From Actinomycetes bacterium (lineage in GTDB: Bacteria; Actinomycetota; Thermoleophilia; Solirubrobacterales; 70-9): a DNA stretch of 11,303 bases. Location of the stretch: contig JAEZIQ010000124.1 of assembly GCA_023436605.1 (NCBI GenBank), positions 1-11,303 on the forward strand. The letters run 5' to 3'. This document shows positions 1-6,639 of the stretch, piece after piece (positions within the stretch are counted from its first letter, which is position 1; every line of letters starts with the position of its first letter). The notes below the pieces were generated by a model, which was not told where the DNA came from, did not search any database, and saw only the letters and a list, made by a program, of their open reading frames with translations. The translations under genes and the position numbers were made by a program.

Positions 1-38
1 CACCCGACCCCACCGCTACAAGGACCCGCGAAACATCT

Positions 39-81
39 CGGTGACGCGGTTTGGTTCCCTGCGAACACATCCGCGTCACCG
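39..81 (-). terminator. Candidate hairpin terminator or operator 3' of the aldehyde dehydrogenase gene
   Basis: Positions 39-49 (CGGTGACGCGG) and 71-81 (CCGCGTCACCG) form a perfect 11-bp inverted repeat. Inside the 21-nt loop a second 4-bp stem (54-57 GTTC with 63-66 GAAC) can form around a 5-nt loop. The structure begins 22 nt past the stop codon of the leftward aldehyde dehydrogenase gene, the usual place for a terminator. No strong U-tract follows on the minus strand, only AGATGTTT, so it could instead be a protein-binding palindrome or an mRNA 3' stabiliser. The inverted repeat is seen directly; its role is inferred. Confidence 0.45.
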
Positions 82-103
82 GCAGCGTCAACCGCCCGAC
101 TGC

Positions 104-1615
104 TTATCTGAAGCGGCGGGTGCCTCGGCCGCTGATGAAGCGGGTGACCTTGTTGACCAGTTCGTGGCGGCTCTCTGAGTACGGGTACCAGAGAATCTCG
201 GAGGGGATCAGGGCCCTGGCGCTGACGATTGCTTCCGAACGGCAGTACTTGCGGATCCCGTACTCGCCGTTCCTGTAGCCGATCCCCGACTCCTTCCAGC
301 CACCCATCGGCAGGCTGGGGGCGAGCATGTTGAAGATCATGTCGTTGACGTTGACCGCGCCGGCCTCGATCCGGCGGGCGACCTTCTCGGCCCGGCCGCG
401 GGGACCGAAGACCGACGCGCAGAGGCCGTAGCGCGAATCGTTGGCGAGCCGGATCGCTTCTTCCTCGTCGGCGACCCTGGTCACGGTGACGACCGGTCCG
501 AAAGTCTCGTCCTCCATCACGCTCATTTCCGGCTTGCAGTCGACCAGCACGGTTGGCTCGAACCACTGGCCGGGCCCTTCGCCACGCTTGCCGCCGGTCA
601 GGACCCGGGCACCGCCGGCGACCGCCTCGTCGACCTGCTTTTCGACCTTCTCGAGCTGGGAGAGCATGGTCATCGCGCCGACGTCACAGGCAACGGTCTC
701 GCCGTCGCGGCCCTGCTTGAGCTCCTTGACGTTGGCCGTGAGGCGCTCGACGAACTCGTCGTAGATCGCGTCCTCGACGTAGATCCGCTCGACCGAGATG
801 CACATCTGGCCGGAGTTCAGCATGCCGCCCCAGGTACCGGCGTTGGCGGCGCGTTCGAGGTTGGCGCCATCGAGCACGACCATCGGGTCCTTGCCGCCGA
901 GTTCGAGGCTGACCGGGGTCAGGGTCTCGGCGGCCCGGGCCATCACCTTCTTGCCGGTCACGTCCGAACCGGTGAAACCGACGAAATCAGAGTGGTCGAT
1001 CAGGGCGGTCGCCGTCTCGGCGCCACCGTTTACAACGGTGATGACGTCGGGGCCGCCGATCTCGTTCCGCCAGGCATCGACGATCTCGTTGAGACCGAGC
1101 GGCGTCACCTCGGAAGGCTTCATCACCACGGCGGCGCCGGCCATCAGGGCGGGGATCGCATCACCGAGCGAGAGGACCAGGGGGAAGTTCCAGGGACTGA
1201 TCAGGCCGACCACCGGGTAGGGGCGGTACTGCAGCCGGAGCTTGCGGCTCGCGGCGAGGATCGAGTTCGGGCGCACCTTCTGCTCGCCGATGTACTTCTC
1301 GGCCTTGGCGCCGTAGAAGTTGATCTGGTCGGCCAGGTAAGGGGTCTCGATGGTCGCTTCGGCCCGGACCTTGCCGGACTCGGCCTTGAGGGTGTCGGCG
1401 ATCCGGTCGGAGTTGTCGAGCAGCCAGTCCCGGAGTTCGTTCAGCCAGCGGCGCCGGCCCTTGAAACCGAGTGCCTCCCAGGCCGGCTGATTGCCCCGGA
1501 TCCGGGCGACCGCGGCGGCGACATCACCGGCGGAGTCGACCGGGACCGACCCGACCTGCTCCCCCGTCGCCGGATTCATCACTGAAATTGACTCGGTTGC
1601 TGCCGTCGGTTCCAC
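104..1615 (-). CDS. NAD(P)-dependent aldehyde dehydrogenase, succinate-semialdehyde-dehydrogenase-like
   Basis: This 503-residue soluble enzyme oxidises an aldehyde to the acid with NAD(P)+. All signature elements of the ALDH superfamily are present: PWNFP with the oxyanion-hole Asn143, KPSEVTP with cofactor-binding Lys166, the GFTGS Rossmann turn (213-217), LELGGKDP with general base Glu238, the nucleophile Cys272 in GQMCIS, and ETFGPVV with Glu370. The GQMCISVERIYVE stretch and the overall length resemble actinobacterial GabD2-type semialdehyde dehydrogenases, but substrate cannot be read from sequence. A basic C-terminal tail (about 485-503, ending GRGTRRFR) extends past the usual fold. 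The start is GTG, supported by an AGAGGGG ribosome-binding site 7 nt upstream (minus strand, 1629-1623). It lies 106 nt downstream of two sugar-dehydrogenase-like genes and may share their transcript. Family assignment is firm; substrate is open. Confidence 0.95.
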   Translation of the reverse strand: MEPTAATESISVMNPATGEQVGSVPVDSAGDVAAAVARIRGNQPAWEALGFKGRRRWLNELRDWLLDNSDRIADTLKAESGKVRAEATIETPYLADQINFYGAKAEKYIGEQKVRPNSILAASRKLRLQYRPYPVVGLISPWNFPLVLSLGDAIPALMAGAAVVMKPSEVTPLGLNEIVDAWRNEIGGPDVITVVNGGAETATALIDHSDFVGFTGSDVTGKKVMARAAETLTPVSLELGGKDPMVVLDGANLERAANAGTWGGMLNSGQMCISVERIYVEDAIYDEFVERLTANVKELKQGRDGETVACDVGAMTMLSQLEKVEKQVDEAVAGGARVLTGGKRGEGPGQWFEPTVLVDCKPEMSVMEDETFGPVVTVTRVADEEEAIRLANDSRYGLCASVFGPRGRAEKVARRIEAGAVNVNDMIFNMLAPSLPMGGWKESGIGYRNGEYGIRKYCRSEAIVSARALIPSEILWYPYSESRHELVNKVTRFISGRGTRRFR

Positions 1616-1680
1616 TGCTTATCCCCTCTTCGCCTGGGCCGGATGTCTCCAGCGACTGTAACAGCAAGGAACCCGCGGAA

Positions 1681-1695
1681 TCCACCGTCGGTGGA
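1681..1695 (-). terminator. Weak hairpin between the dehydrogenase genes
   Basis: TCCACC (1681-1686) and GGTGGA (1690-1695) pair around a 3-nt loop, 27 nt past the stop of the upstream leftward gene. No T-run follows on the minus strand, so termination would be partial at best. The rest of the 106-nt gap holds the ALDH ribosome-binding site (1623-1629) and a TACAGT hexamer (minus strand, 1660-1655) that could serve as a -10 element, but I see no convincing -35 for it. Confidence 0.22.
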
Positions 1696-1721
1696 GGTTT
1701 CCTCAGGTAGTTCGGCCGGAA

Positions 1722-2939
1722 CTAGCGCTGGACGATCCGGTAGATCGGACCGAAGTGACTGAACGCGTAGAGCCGCTTGAAACCGTCGACCCCGAAGCCG
1801 TTCAGGGCCGAGTGCTTGTCCTTGCCCGGAGGCATGTAGAACCCGATCCACTTGTCGTCGAGGATCGTCGGGTAGCGGGGCGCCGCGGTGTGGATCCGGT
1901 TGGCGCAGAAGTCGCCGTAGATCAGCCGGCCGCGCAGGGCCGGGAGCTCGGGGTCGGTGATCCGCGGACCGCCGATGATCGCGCAGCCCTCGTCGTGGCT
2001 GAAGACGAGCTGGGGCCAGGCGAGGCCGGTGGTCGCGGTCGGATCGACGCCGTTGGGGCAGAAGAGATCGCCGCAGTTGTAGGGCTCGAATCCTTCGTAA
2101 TCGTTCCAGCCGAAGTTCGCCCCCCGGGCCTTGGCCAGTGGCAGCACGTTGAGCTCTTCGAAACGGCCCTGGCCGACGTCGGAGATCACGATCATCTCCC
2201 TGTCGCCCTGGCGGAAGAAGTCGAAGCTGTGCGGGTTACGGAAGCCGAAGGCGAAAATCTCGTCGCGGCCAGGCAGACCGACATAGGGGTTGTCGGCCGG
2301 GATCCGGTAGCCGAGCCCGGTCGAGGAATCAGGCCGGGGGTCGATCCGCAGGATCTTGCCGCGCAGGCTCTCGATGTTCTGCGCGTTGTCCGGCGGGTCA
2401 CCGGGATCGAACCCGTCACCGACCGAGATGTAGAGCAGGCCGTCGTGGAAATCCATGTGGCCGCCGTTGTGGTTGCCGTTGTTGTTCACCCGCGGGATCG
2501 CGATCACGATGCGCCCCTTCGGGGACGCAAGCTGGAGCGGTCGGCCCACCTTGGTCCGGTACTCGGCCACGATCGAGTTGCCCTTGCGGTTCGTGAAGTT
2601 CAGGTAGAAGCGGCCGGTCTTGCGGAAATCGGGAGAGAAGGCGAGACCGAGCAGACCCCGTTCGACCCGGAGCAGACTGAGCTGGCGGCGCAGGTTGAGC
2701 AGCGGCTTCGGGACCAGTTTGCCCCGACGGATGACCTGGAGCTGGCCTTCGCGACCGGTCACGAAGATCAGGCTGGGATAGCCGGGCGGTGAAGCCAGGC
2801 TGGTCGGCTGTTTGGCGACCGCCAGCTTCTGGATGCCGATCTTCGGGGCGGCGTTCGCACCGGCGACCGGCAGGGTCAGACAGAGGGACAGAAGAAAAAG
2901 GGCCAGCAGGGCCGAACGTGAGAGGAGTGTCTTGGTCAT
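1722..2939 (-). CDS. Secreted PQQ-dependent glucose/sorbosone-dehydrogenase-type beta-propeller protein
   Basis: This 405-residue protein belongs to the glucose/sorbosone dehydrogenase family (GSDH, soluble PQQ aldose dehydrogenase fold, six-bladed propeller). Residues 1-30 form a Sec signal peptide with a hydrophobic core (LLALFLLSLCLTLPV) and a likely cleavage after GANA; there is no lipobox. Family landmarks are NHNGGH (156-161, aligning with the catalytic His region), a VGDG turn (173-176), GKILRIDP (194-201), FAFGFRNPHSFDF (229-241, containing the PQQ-contacting Arg position), DVGQ (254-257) and NFGWNDYEG (275-283). The fold is expected to oxidise sugars or aldehydes outside the membrane with PQQ and calcium, but many relatives are uncharacterised. 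Its ATG overlaps the stop of the upstream paralogue in an ATGA, so the pair is probably translationally coupled. Cys289/Cys294 and Cys319/Cys345 could be disulfides. Confidence 0.9.
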   Translation of the reverse strand: MTKTLLSRSALLALFLLSLCLTLPVAGANAAPKIGIQKLAVAKQPTSLASPPGYPSLIFVTGREGQLQVIRRGKLVPKPLLNLRRQLSLLRVERGLLGLAFSPDFRKTGRFYLNFTNRKGNSIVAEYRTKVGRPLQLASPKGRIVIAIPRVNNNGNHNGGHMDFHDGLLYISVGDGFDPGDPPDNAQNIESLRGKILRIDPRPDSSTGLGYRIPADNPYVGLPGRDEIFAFGFRNPHSFDFFRQGDREMIVISDVGQGRFEELNVLPLAKARGANFGWNDYEGFEPYNCGDLFCPNGVDPTATTGLAWPQLVFSHDEGCAIIGGPRITDPELPALRGRLIYGDFCANRIHTAAPRYPTILDDKWIGFYMPPGKDKHSALNGFGVDGFKRLYAFSHFGPIYRIVQR

Positions 2940-4144
2940 TGCCTAATCCGGTAGAGACCGCCGTCGAGAGCGGTCGCGTAAAGCGTGCCGTTCAGGCTGT
3001 CACCGAAAGAGGTGACGCCGTCGATCCTCAGTCCGGTCGGGCGACCGTTGGCACGCCCCAGGTGGGGTTTGAAGCTGAGGATCCTGCTGTTGCAGAAGTC
3101 AGTGAAGATGTAGCGCCCGCGCAAGGCAGGCAGTTTACGGTCGCGCACGACGATGCCGCCGATCACCGAACAGTTCGTCGGGTGGGGGAGCGCGAGCGAA
3201 GGCTTGATCGTGCCAGGCCCACCGCCGTTGAACGGCTGGAATCCCTCCCAGCGGTTCCAGCCGAAGTTGCCGCCCCGGGCCCGGCTCAGGTTGAGGTAGT
3301 TGATCTCCTCGAAGGCGTCCTGGCCGACGTCTCCGATCGCGATCCGAACCTTGCGCTTCGAGCTGGTCGTGTCGAAGGACCAGCGGAAGGGGTTGCGCAG
3401 TCCGAAGGCAAAGATCTCGTCGCGACCGGCCCGCCCGACGAAGGGGTTCGAGCGGGGAACGGTGTAGGCCCGCTGGCCACTTCTGCGAGGGTTGATCCGG
3501 ATCAGCTTGCCGAGCAGCGAGTTCCGGTTCTGGGCGTTCCCGGCAGCGTCACCGCCCCCGCCACCGTCACCGGTACCGAAGTAGAGGTTGGGACCGAGGA
3601 AATGAAGCTGTCCGCCATTGTGGTTGCTGTTGACCGGATGGCCGATACGCATGACCAGACGGGCGGAGTTGGGTCGGGCCCGGACCGCGGTGCGCCGCCG
3701 AAACTCGACCACCCGGATGTTGCCGGCCCGGTCGTTGTAATAGACGTAGAAGCGCTTGCTCTTGCGGTAATCAGGGGGGAAAGCGACCGAGAGGAGGCCT
3801 TCCTCACCGCCGGAGCGGACCCGCGGGGCGATGTTGAGGAAGGGCCGGGCGAGCTTCCTGCCGCGGCGGACGACCATGATCCGGCCGTCTTGCTCGACCA
3901 CGAACAGCAGGCGCGGGTAGCCCGGTGCGGACTTGACCTCGACCGGACGGTTGAACCGGGCCACCCGCACGGGCCGGAGCGCGCTGGCACTGGCGTCAGA
4001 TGCGGCTGTGGCCCCGGAGCGGGCGGTTGCGCTGCTGGTCGCGGGTTCGTCCTTTTCCTTCGCGCAGGCCAGGGAGCTCGAGGCGAGGATGAAAGTTGCG
4101 AGAACGCTGGGGAGTACTGCGATCGGTCGACCCATGGTGGTCAT
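2936..4144 (-). CDS. Exported GSDH-family beta-propeller protein, probable lipoprotein (paralogue of the next gene)
   Basis: This is a second glucose/sorbosone dehydrogenase-family propeller, 402 residues from the ATG at 4144. An N-terminal hydrophobic segment leads into SSLAC, where Cys27 is a plausible lipidated residue although the -3 position is Ser rather than Leu. A Ser/Ala/Thr-rich tether of about 30 residues follows before the domain. Landmarks parallel its neighbour: SNHNGGQLHF (173-182), FGTGDGGGGG (189-198), GKLIRINP, FAFGLRNPFRWSF, GDVGQDAFEE and NFGWNRWEGFQPFN. The start is uncertain: an in-frame TTG at 4174 and an ATG at 4135 are alternatives, and none has a good ribosome-binding site. 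The ATG at 4135 gives the most classical signal peptide. It lies about 50 nt after the lipoprotein gene and overlaps the next GSDH gene by 4 nt. The two look like a tandem duplication that diverged in localisation. Confidence 0.88.
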   Translation of the reverse strand: MTTMGRPIAVLPSVLATFILASSSLACAKEKDEPATSSATARSGATAASDASASALRPVRVARFNRPVEVKSAPGYPRLLFVVEQDGRIMVVRRGRKLARPFLNIAPRVRSGGEEGLLSVAFPPDYRKSKRFYVYYNDRAGNIRVVEFRRRTAVRARPNSARLVMRIGHPVNSNHNGGQLHFLGPNLYFGTGDGGGGGDAAGNAQNRNSLLGKLIRINPRRSGQRAYTVPRSNPFVGRAGRDEIFAFGLRNPFRWSFDTTSSKRKVRIAIGDVGQDAFEEINYLNLSRARGGNFGWNRWEGFQPFNGGGPGTIKPSLALPHPTNCSVIGGIVVRDRKLPALRGRYIFTDFCNSRILSFKPHLGRANGRPTGLRIDGVTSFGDSLNGTLYATALDGGLYRIRQ

Positions 4145-4194
4145 CGGTACCCGAAAACCACCCGGGGCAGTCAAGTTGCGACTGCGGGGTCAGC

Positions 4195-4890
4195 TCAGGG
4201 GCCGATGCCGGATTCGGCCGATTCCTGCTGGAGTTCGACCCGGGCCTGCTCGGCCGGCTTGACCGGAACGACCTGACCCTTCTCGTTGATCTCGGTCAAA
4301 CGGGCGAAGTCGGAAATCCTGACCGGCAGGAGACCACTCGGAGCTTCGCCTGAGGCGTCGACCGCGGTCGTGTCCGGTCCGAGACCGGCACCGATCTGGT
4401 ACCTGATTTCGTAGCGGCCGGGTCGCACCGCGGTCACGCGCCAGACCATCTCGGCCGTGTCTCCAGCCGCGAGCTCGCCGAACTCGAAGGTGCGGCGGTC
4501 GGTTGTCGTGGCCCCGCCGCGTCCGGTGGTGCCGGCCAGCTTCGGCCAGCCTTCCTCGACCACCCAGATCGGACGCTGGTTCATCGCCAGCCCCGGCTGC
4601 TTGTCGCCGTAGGCAAAGGCGAGGGTGGAACCCATGCCCGGCAGGTCGATCACTGCGTTGAGCGCCGGAATGGTTTCGTCACCAGTGTTCTCGACGGTGA
4701 TCGTCAGATCGTAGGTCTGGGCGATCGTCTGGCGCGGCTTGAAGGACGCATCAAGCACCTCGACCTGGAACTCGCCGGCAGCCTCATTTGCGAACTGGCC
4801 ACCGTTGTCGTCACCACCGCAGCCGGTGGCGACCAGGGTCGCCGAAAGAGTCCCCAGAACCAATCCGAGGATGAGAATGAATCTCGGCAT
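4195..4890 (-). CDS. Small surface lipoprotein with a CARDB/DUF11-like beta-sandwich domain, function unknown
   Basis: This 231-residue protein has a lipoprotein-type signal: an MPRF start, a strong hydrophobic core, and ATGC at 21-24, so Cys24 is the likely lipidated residue, followed by GGDDNGGQ. The body (about 35-210) contains TYDLTITVENTGDETIPAL, a pattern of CARDB/DUF11-like Ig-fold domains that mediate adhesion or protein contacts. It also has DTAEMVWRVTAVRPGRYEIRY, resembling the closing strands of such a fold. The C-terminal tail (about 195-231) is charged and Gln/Glu-rich. No catalytic motif is visible. The same frame stays open far upstream (to 5511), but that part is antisense to a permease gene. 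The ATG at 4890 directly precedes the signal peptide and has a GAGGGGAG about 14 nt upstream. It is the first gene of the leftward set, divergent from the YrbE operon. A link to that transporter is only suggested by position. Confidence 0.8.
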   Translation of the reverse strand: MPRFILILGLVLGTLSATLVATGCGGDDNGGQFANEAAGEFQVEVLDASFKPRQTIAQTYDLTITVENTGDETIPALNAVIDLPGMGSTLAFAYGDKQPGLAMNQRPIWVVEEGWPKLAGTTGRGGATTTDRRTFEFGELAAGDTAEMVWRVTAVRPGRYEIRYQIGAGLGPDTTAVDASGEAPSGLLPVRISDFARLTEINEKGQVVPVKPAEQARVELQQESAESGIGP

Positions 4891-4924
4891 TGTTCTAAGG
4901 CGGGCTCCCCTCAAGGTCGGGCGC

Positions 4925-4952
4925 AACATACCACGCATGTGGCGACGGTCAC
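4925..4952 (-). promoter_or_regulatory. Candidate sigma70-type promoter for the leftward lipoprotein/GSDH genes
   Basis: On the minus strand GTGACC (4952-4947) resembles a -35 element (4 of 6 to TTGACA) and TATGTT (4930-4925) a -10 element (4 of 6, with the TAnnnT core), separated by 16 nt. Transcription would start near 4918, about 28 nt before the ATG at 4890. The spacing is credible, but the call is by eye. Confidence 0.4.
4931..4942. promoter_or_regulatory. Possible operator, CCAC-N4-GTGG palindrome
   Basis: CCACGCATGTGG is an interrupted palindrome (CCAC, 4-nt gap, GTGG) lying exactly in the spacer between the candidate -35 and -10 of the leftward promoter. A regulator bound there would block that promoter and could also affect the rightward one. 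Such short palindromes occur by chance in GC-rich DNA, so this is only a candidate. Confidence 0.22.
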
Positions 4953-4976
4953 ACACGCCGGGGTATCGCATAGACT
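4948..4976 (+). promoter_or_regulatory. Weak candidate promoter for the rightward YrbE/MMPL operon
   Basis: TAGACT (4971-4976) fits the TAnnnT -10 core and sits 17 nt downstream of GTCACA (4948-4953), a poor -35 match of 3 of 6. A start near 4983 would leave a leader of about 44 nt. The -35 overlaps that of the leftward promoter, so the two would compete for polymerase. An imperfect inverted repeat (ACTGCGCG at 4974-4981 with CGCGTAGT at 4995-5002, one G:T pair) overlaps the predicted start and could be an operator. Confidence 0.28.
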
Positions 4977-5026
4977 GCGCGCCACGGCGGGCCTCGCGTA
5001 GTCCACGAGGTGAGCGCCCGGGAGAG

Positions 5027-5833
5027 ATGGTCAAAGACACCGCACAAAAGGCGATCGAGCCCGCGAAGGAATTCTTCACCGAGACCGGTGAGATGATGAT
5101 CCTGACCGGACGGACAATTCTGTCCGCGGTCAAGCCTCCGTATCCGTACGGAAACGAGTTCATCGGACAGTTTCTCTTCGCCCTCCAGCTTTGCTGGTTC
5201 CCGATGCTCATTTCGACCGTCGCCTTCGGTTTCGGGGCACCCGGCCTGCAGGCCGCCAACTTCCTTTCTCTGTTCGGAGCCCTGGACCGCCTCGGCGGCT
5301 TCTTCGTCCTCGCCTCGATCCGCGAGTTCGCCCCGTTCGTGACCGCGGTCGTGGTCGCCGGTGTCGCCGGCACCGCGATCACGGCTGACCTCGGGGCCCG
5401 CAAGATCCGCGAGGAACTCGACGCCCTCCAGGTGCTGGGTGTCGACCCGATCAAGAACCTGGTCGTGCCGCGCTTCCTGGCTCTGATGCTGATCACCGGC
5501 ATGCTCGACATCTACGCCCTGCTGTTCGGTATCGCCGGCGGTATCGGCGCCGAACTGCTCTACTCGCAGCCCCTGGGCGGCTTCTTCGCCTCGCTCTTCT
5601 CGAACGCGTCGACCACCGAGCTTGCGGCGTCGATCATCAAGTGCACCCTTTTCGGGGCGATCATCGCAATCGTCTGCTGTTACAAGGGGATGACTGCGAC
5701 CGGTGGCGCGGCCGGCGTCGGCCGGGCCGTCAACGAGGCGGTCGTCACCGCCCTGCTCGGCGTCTTCGTCTTCAACTATCTGTTCACCCAGACCCTGCTC
5801 GCAACCAACCCCGACATCCAGACCATCAAGTAA
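5027..5833 (+). CDS. YrbE/MlaE-family ABC transporter permease, first subunit
   Basis: This 268-residue membrane protein of the MlaE/YrbE family is the inner-membrane permease of Mce- and Mla-type lipid transporters. After an amphipathic N-terminus (1-35), hydrophobic segments occur at about 45-70, 90-118, 147-175, 202-220 and 236-258. The family cytoplasmic motif is clear: ADLGARKIREELDAL (120-134) followed by GVDPIKNLVVPR (138-149), matching EExDAL...G..P...LV.PR. The C-terminal GGAAGVGRAVNEAVV (227-241) is also typical. Where MlaE usually has AELG, this subunit has ADLG. I chose the ATG at 5027 because the upstream open frame is antisense to the lipoprotein gene and has no hydrophobic content. 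GGAGAG immediately precedes it, with a GAGGTGAG further up at 5007-5014. The stop overlaps the start of the next permease gene (TAATG), consistent with a 1:1 heterodimer. Confidence 0.93.
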   Translation: MVKDTAQKAIEPAKEFFTETGEMMILTGRTILSAVKPPYPYGNEFIGQFLFALQLCWFPMLISTVAFGFGAPGLQAANFLSLFGALDRLGGFFVLASIREFAPFVTAVVVAGVAGTAITADLGARKIREELDALQVLGVDPIKNLVVPRFLALMLITGMLDIYALLFGIAGGIGAELLYSQPLGGFFASLFSNASTTELAASIIKCTLFGAIIAIVCCYKGMTATGGAAGVGRAVNEAVVTALLGVFVFNYLFTQTLLATNPDIQTIK

Positions 5834-6633
5834 TGGCAACCGGCTGGCTACAAGTCCCCCGCGCCTGGCTTGAGTCTCTGGGCGAGATTGCCCGCTTCTG
5901 CGGGGTCGTCATGGGGCTGGTCTTCTCCGGGCGGGTTTTCAAGTATTTCGGCGAGGTCCTGAACCAGGCCGGCATCCTGATCCTCGGTTCGACCACGGTC
6001 ATCTGGGGCCTGGTCTTCGTGCTCGGCCTGCAGTGCGGCATCGAGGGTGCGTACTTCAACCGCTCGGTCGGTGCCCCCGCTTATGCCGGCGTGTTCGCCG
6101 CCTGGTGCGACCTGCGTGAGGTCATTCCCTACGCCTTCGGTTACATGATGTCGGCCAAGGTCGGCACCGGCATCGTGGCCGAGCTCGGCGCGATGCGGAT
6201 CTCCGACGAGATCGACGCCCTCGAGGTCATGGGCGTGCCCCCGGTGACCTTCCTTGCCGCGACCCGGCTGCTGGGCGCCTGGATGACGCTGCCCTTCATG
6301 TACATCGCCTCGATCGGGGTTGGCTTCCTCGCTTCCTACATCGCGGTCGTCGAACAGATCGGCGACGTTTCTTCGGGTGGCTACCAGCTGATTTTCTGGA
6401 TGTTCCAGAACCCGCCCGACGTCTTATTCAGCTTGATAAAGGCGATGACGATGTCAACGGCCATCGTTCTGGTCGGCTGCTACTACGGCTACACCGCGTC
6501 CGGCGGACCGGTCGGAGTGGGTACCGCGACGGCAAAGTCGATGGTCTTGAACATCGTGCTGGTGCACATCATCGGTATGTTGGGAACGCTGGTCTTCTGG
6601 GGTGCAAACCCGAGAGCACCGATTGGAGGCTGA
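5833..6633 (+). CDS. YrbE/MlaE-family ABC transporter permease, second subunit
   Basis: This is the 266-residue second MlaE/YrbE permease, probably the heterodimer partner of the gene before it, as in actinobacterial yrbEA/yrbEB pairs. Its hallmark stretch KVGTGIVAELGAMRISDEID (109-128), continued by ALEVMGVPPV, carries the canonical AELG and DEIDAL forms that the first subunit has in modified form. Hydrophobic segments lie near 45-70, 82-105, 145-172, 200-220 and 235-256; GGPVGVGTATAKSMV (224-238) is the C-terminal family signature. The ATG overlaps the upstream stop by one base, so translation is likely coupled. The 3' end of the gene carries the strong GGAGG (6625-6629) used by the next gene. 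Family assignment is firm; the transported molecule (phospholipid, sterol, mycolate-like lipid or other) cannot be told from sequence. Confidence 0.94.
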   Translation: MATGWLQVPRAWLESLGEIARFCGVVMGLVFSGRVFKYFGEVLNQAGILILGSTTVIWGLVFVLGLQCGIEGAYFNRSVGAPAYAGVFAAWCDLREVIPYAFGYMMSAKVGTGIVAELGAMRISDEIDALEVMGVPPVTFLAATRLLGAWMTLPFMYIASIGVGFLASYIAVVEQIGDVSSGGYQLIFWMFQNPPDVLFSLIKAMTMSTAIVLVGCYYGYTASGGPVGVGTATAKSMVLNIVLVHIIGMLGTLVFWGANPRAPIGG

Positions 6634-6639
6634 GGTTTG
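6625..6639 (+). promoter_or_regulatory. Strong ribosome-binding site that fixes a TTG start
   Basis: GGAGG at 6625-6629, inside the last codons of the second permease gene, is followed by a 7-nt spacer and the TTG at 6637. This ideal geometry is the main reason to accept the TTG and hence the long acidic N-terminus of the ATPase. Confidence 0.75.

Noticed and set aside
1755..2792. 345-residue open frame on the plus strand
   Set aside because: It is antisense to the other GSDH gene and made of Val/Glu/Asp/Arg-rich sequence without a fold pattern or ribosome-binding site.
2789..4276. 495-residue open frame on the plus strand
   Set aside because: It lies antisense to the GSDH gene with clear family motifs, has low-complexity Arg/Gly/Val/Asp-rich composition and no recognisable domain. 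It is a GC-rich shadow frame.
4739..5026. Upstream extension of the first permease frame
   Set aside because: It overlaps the divergent lipoprotein gene, encodes Arg/Pro-rich sequence unlike YrbE proteins and would remove the intergenic control region.
4891..5511. Upstream extension of the lipoprotein frame
   Set aside because: The frame is open to 5511, but this part is antisense to the first permease and would bury the lipoprotein signal peptide in mid-protein.
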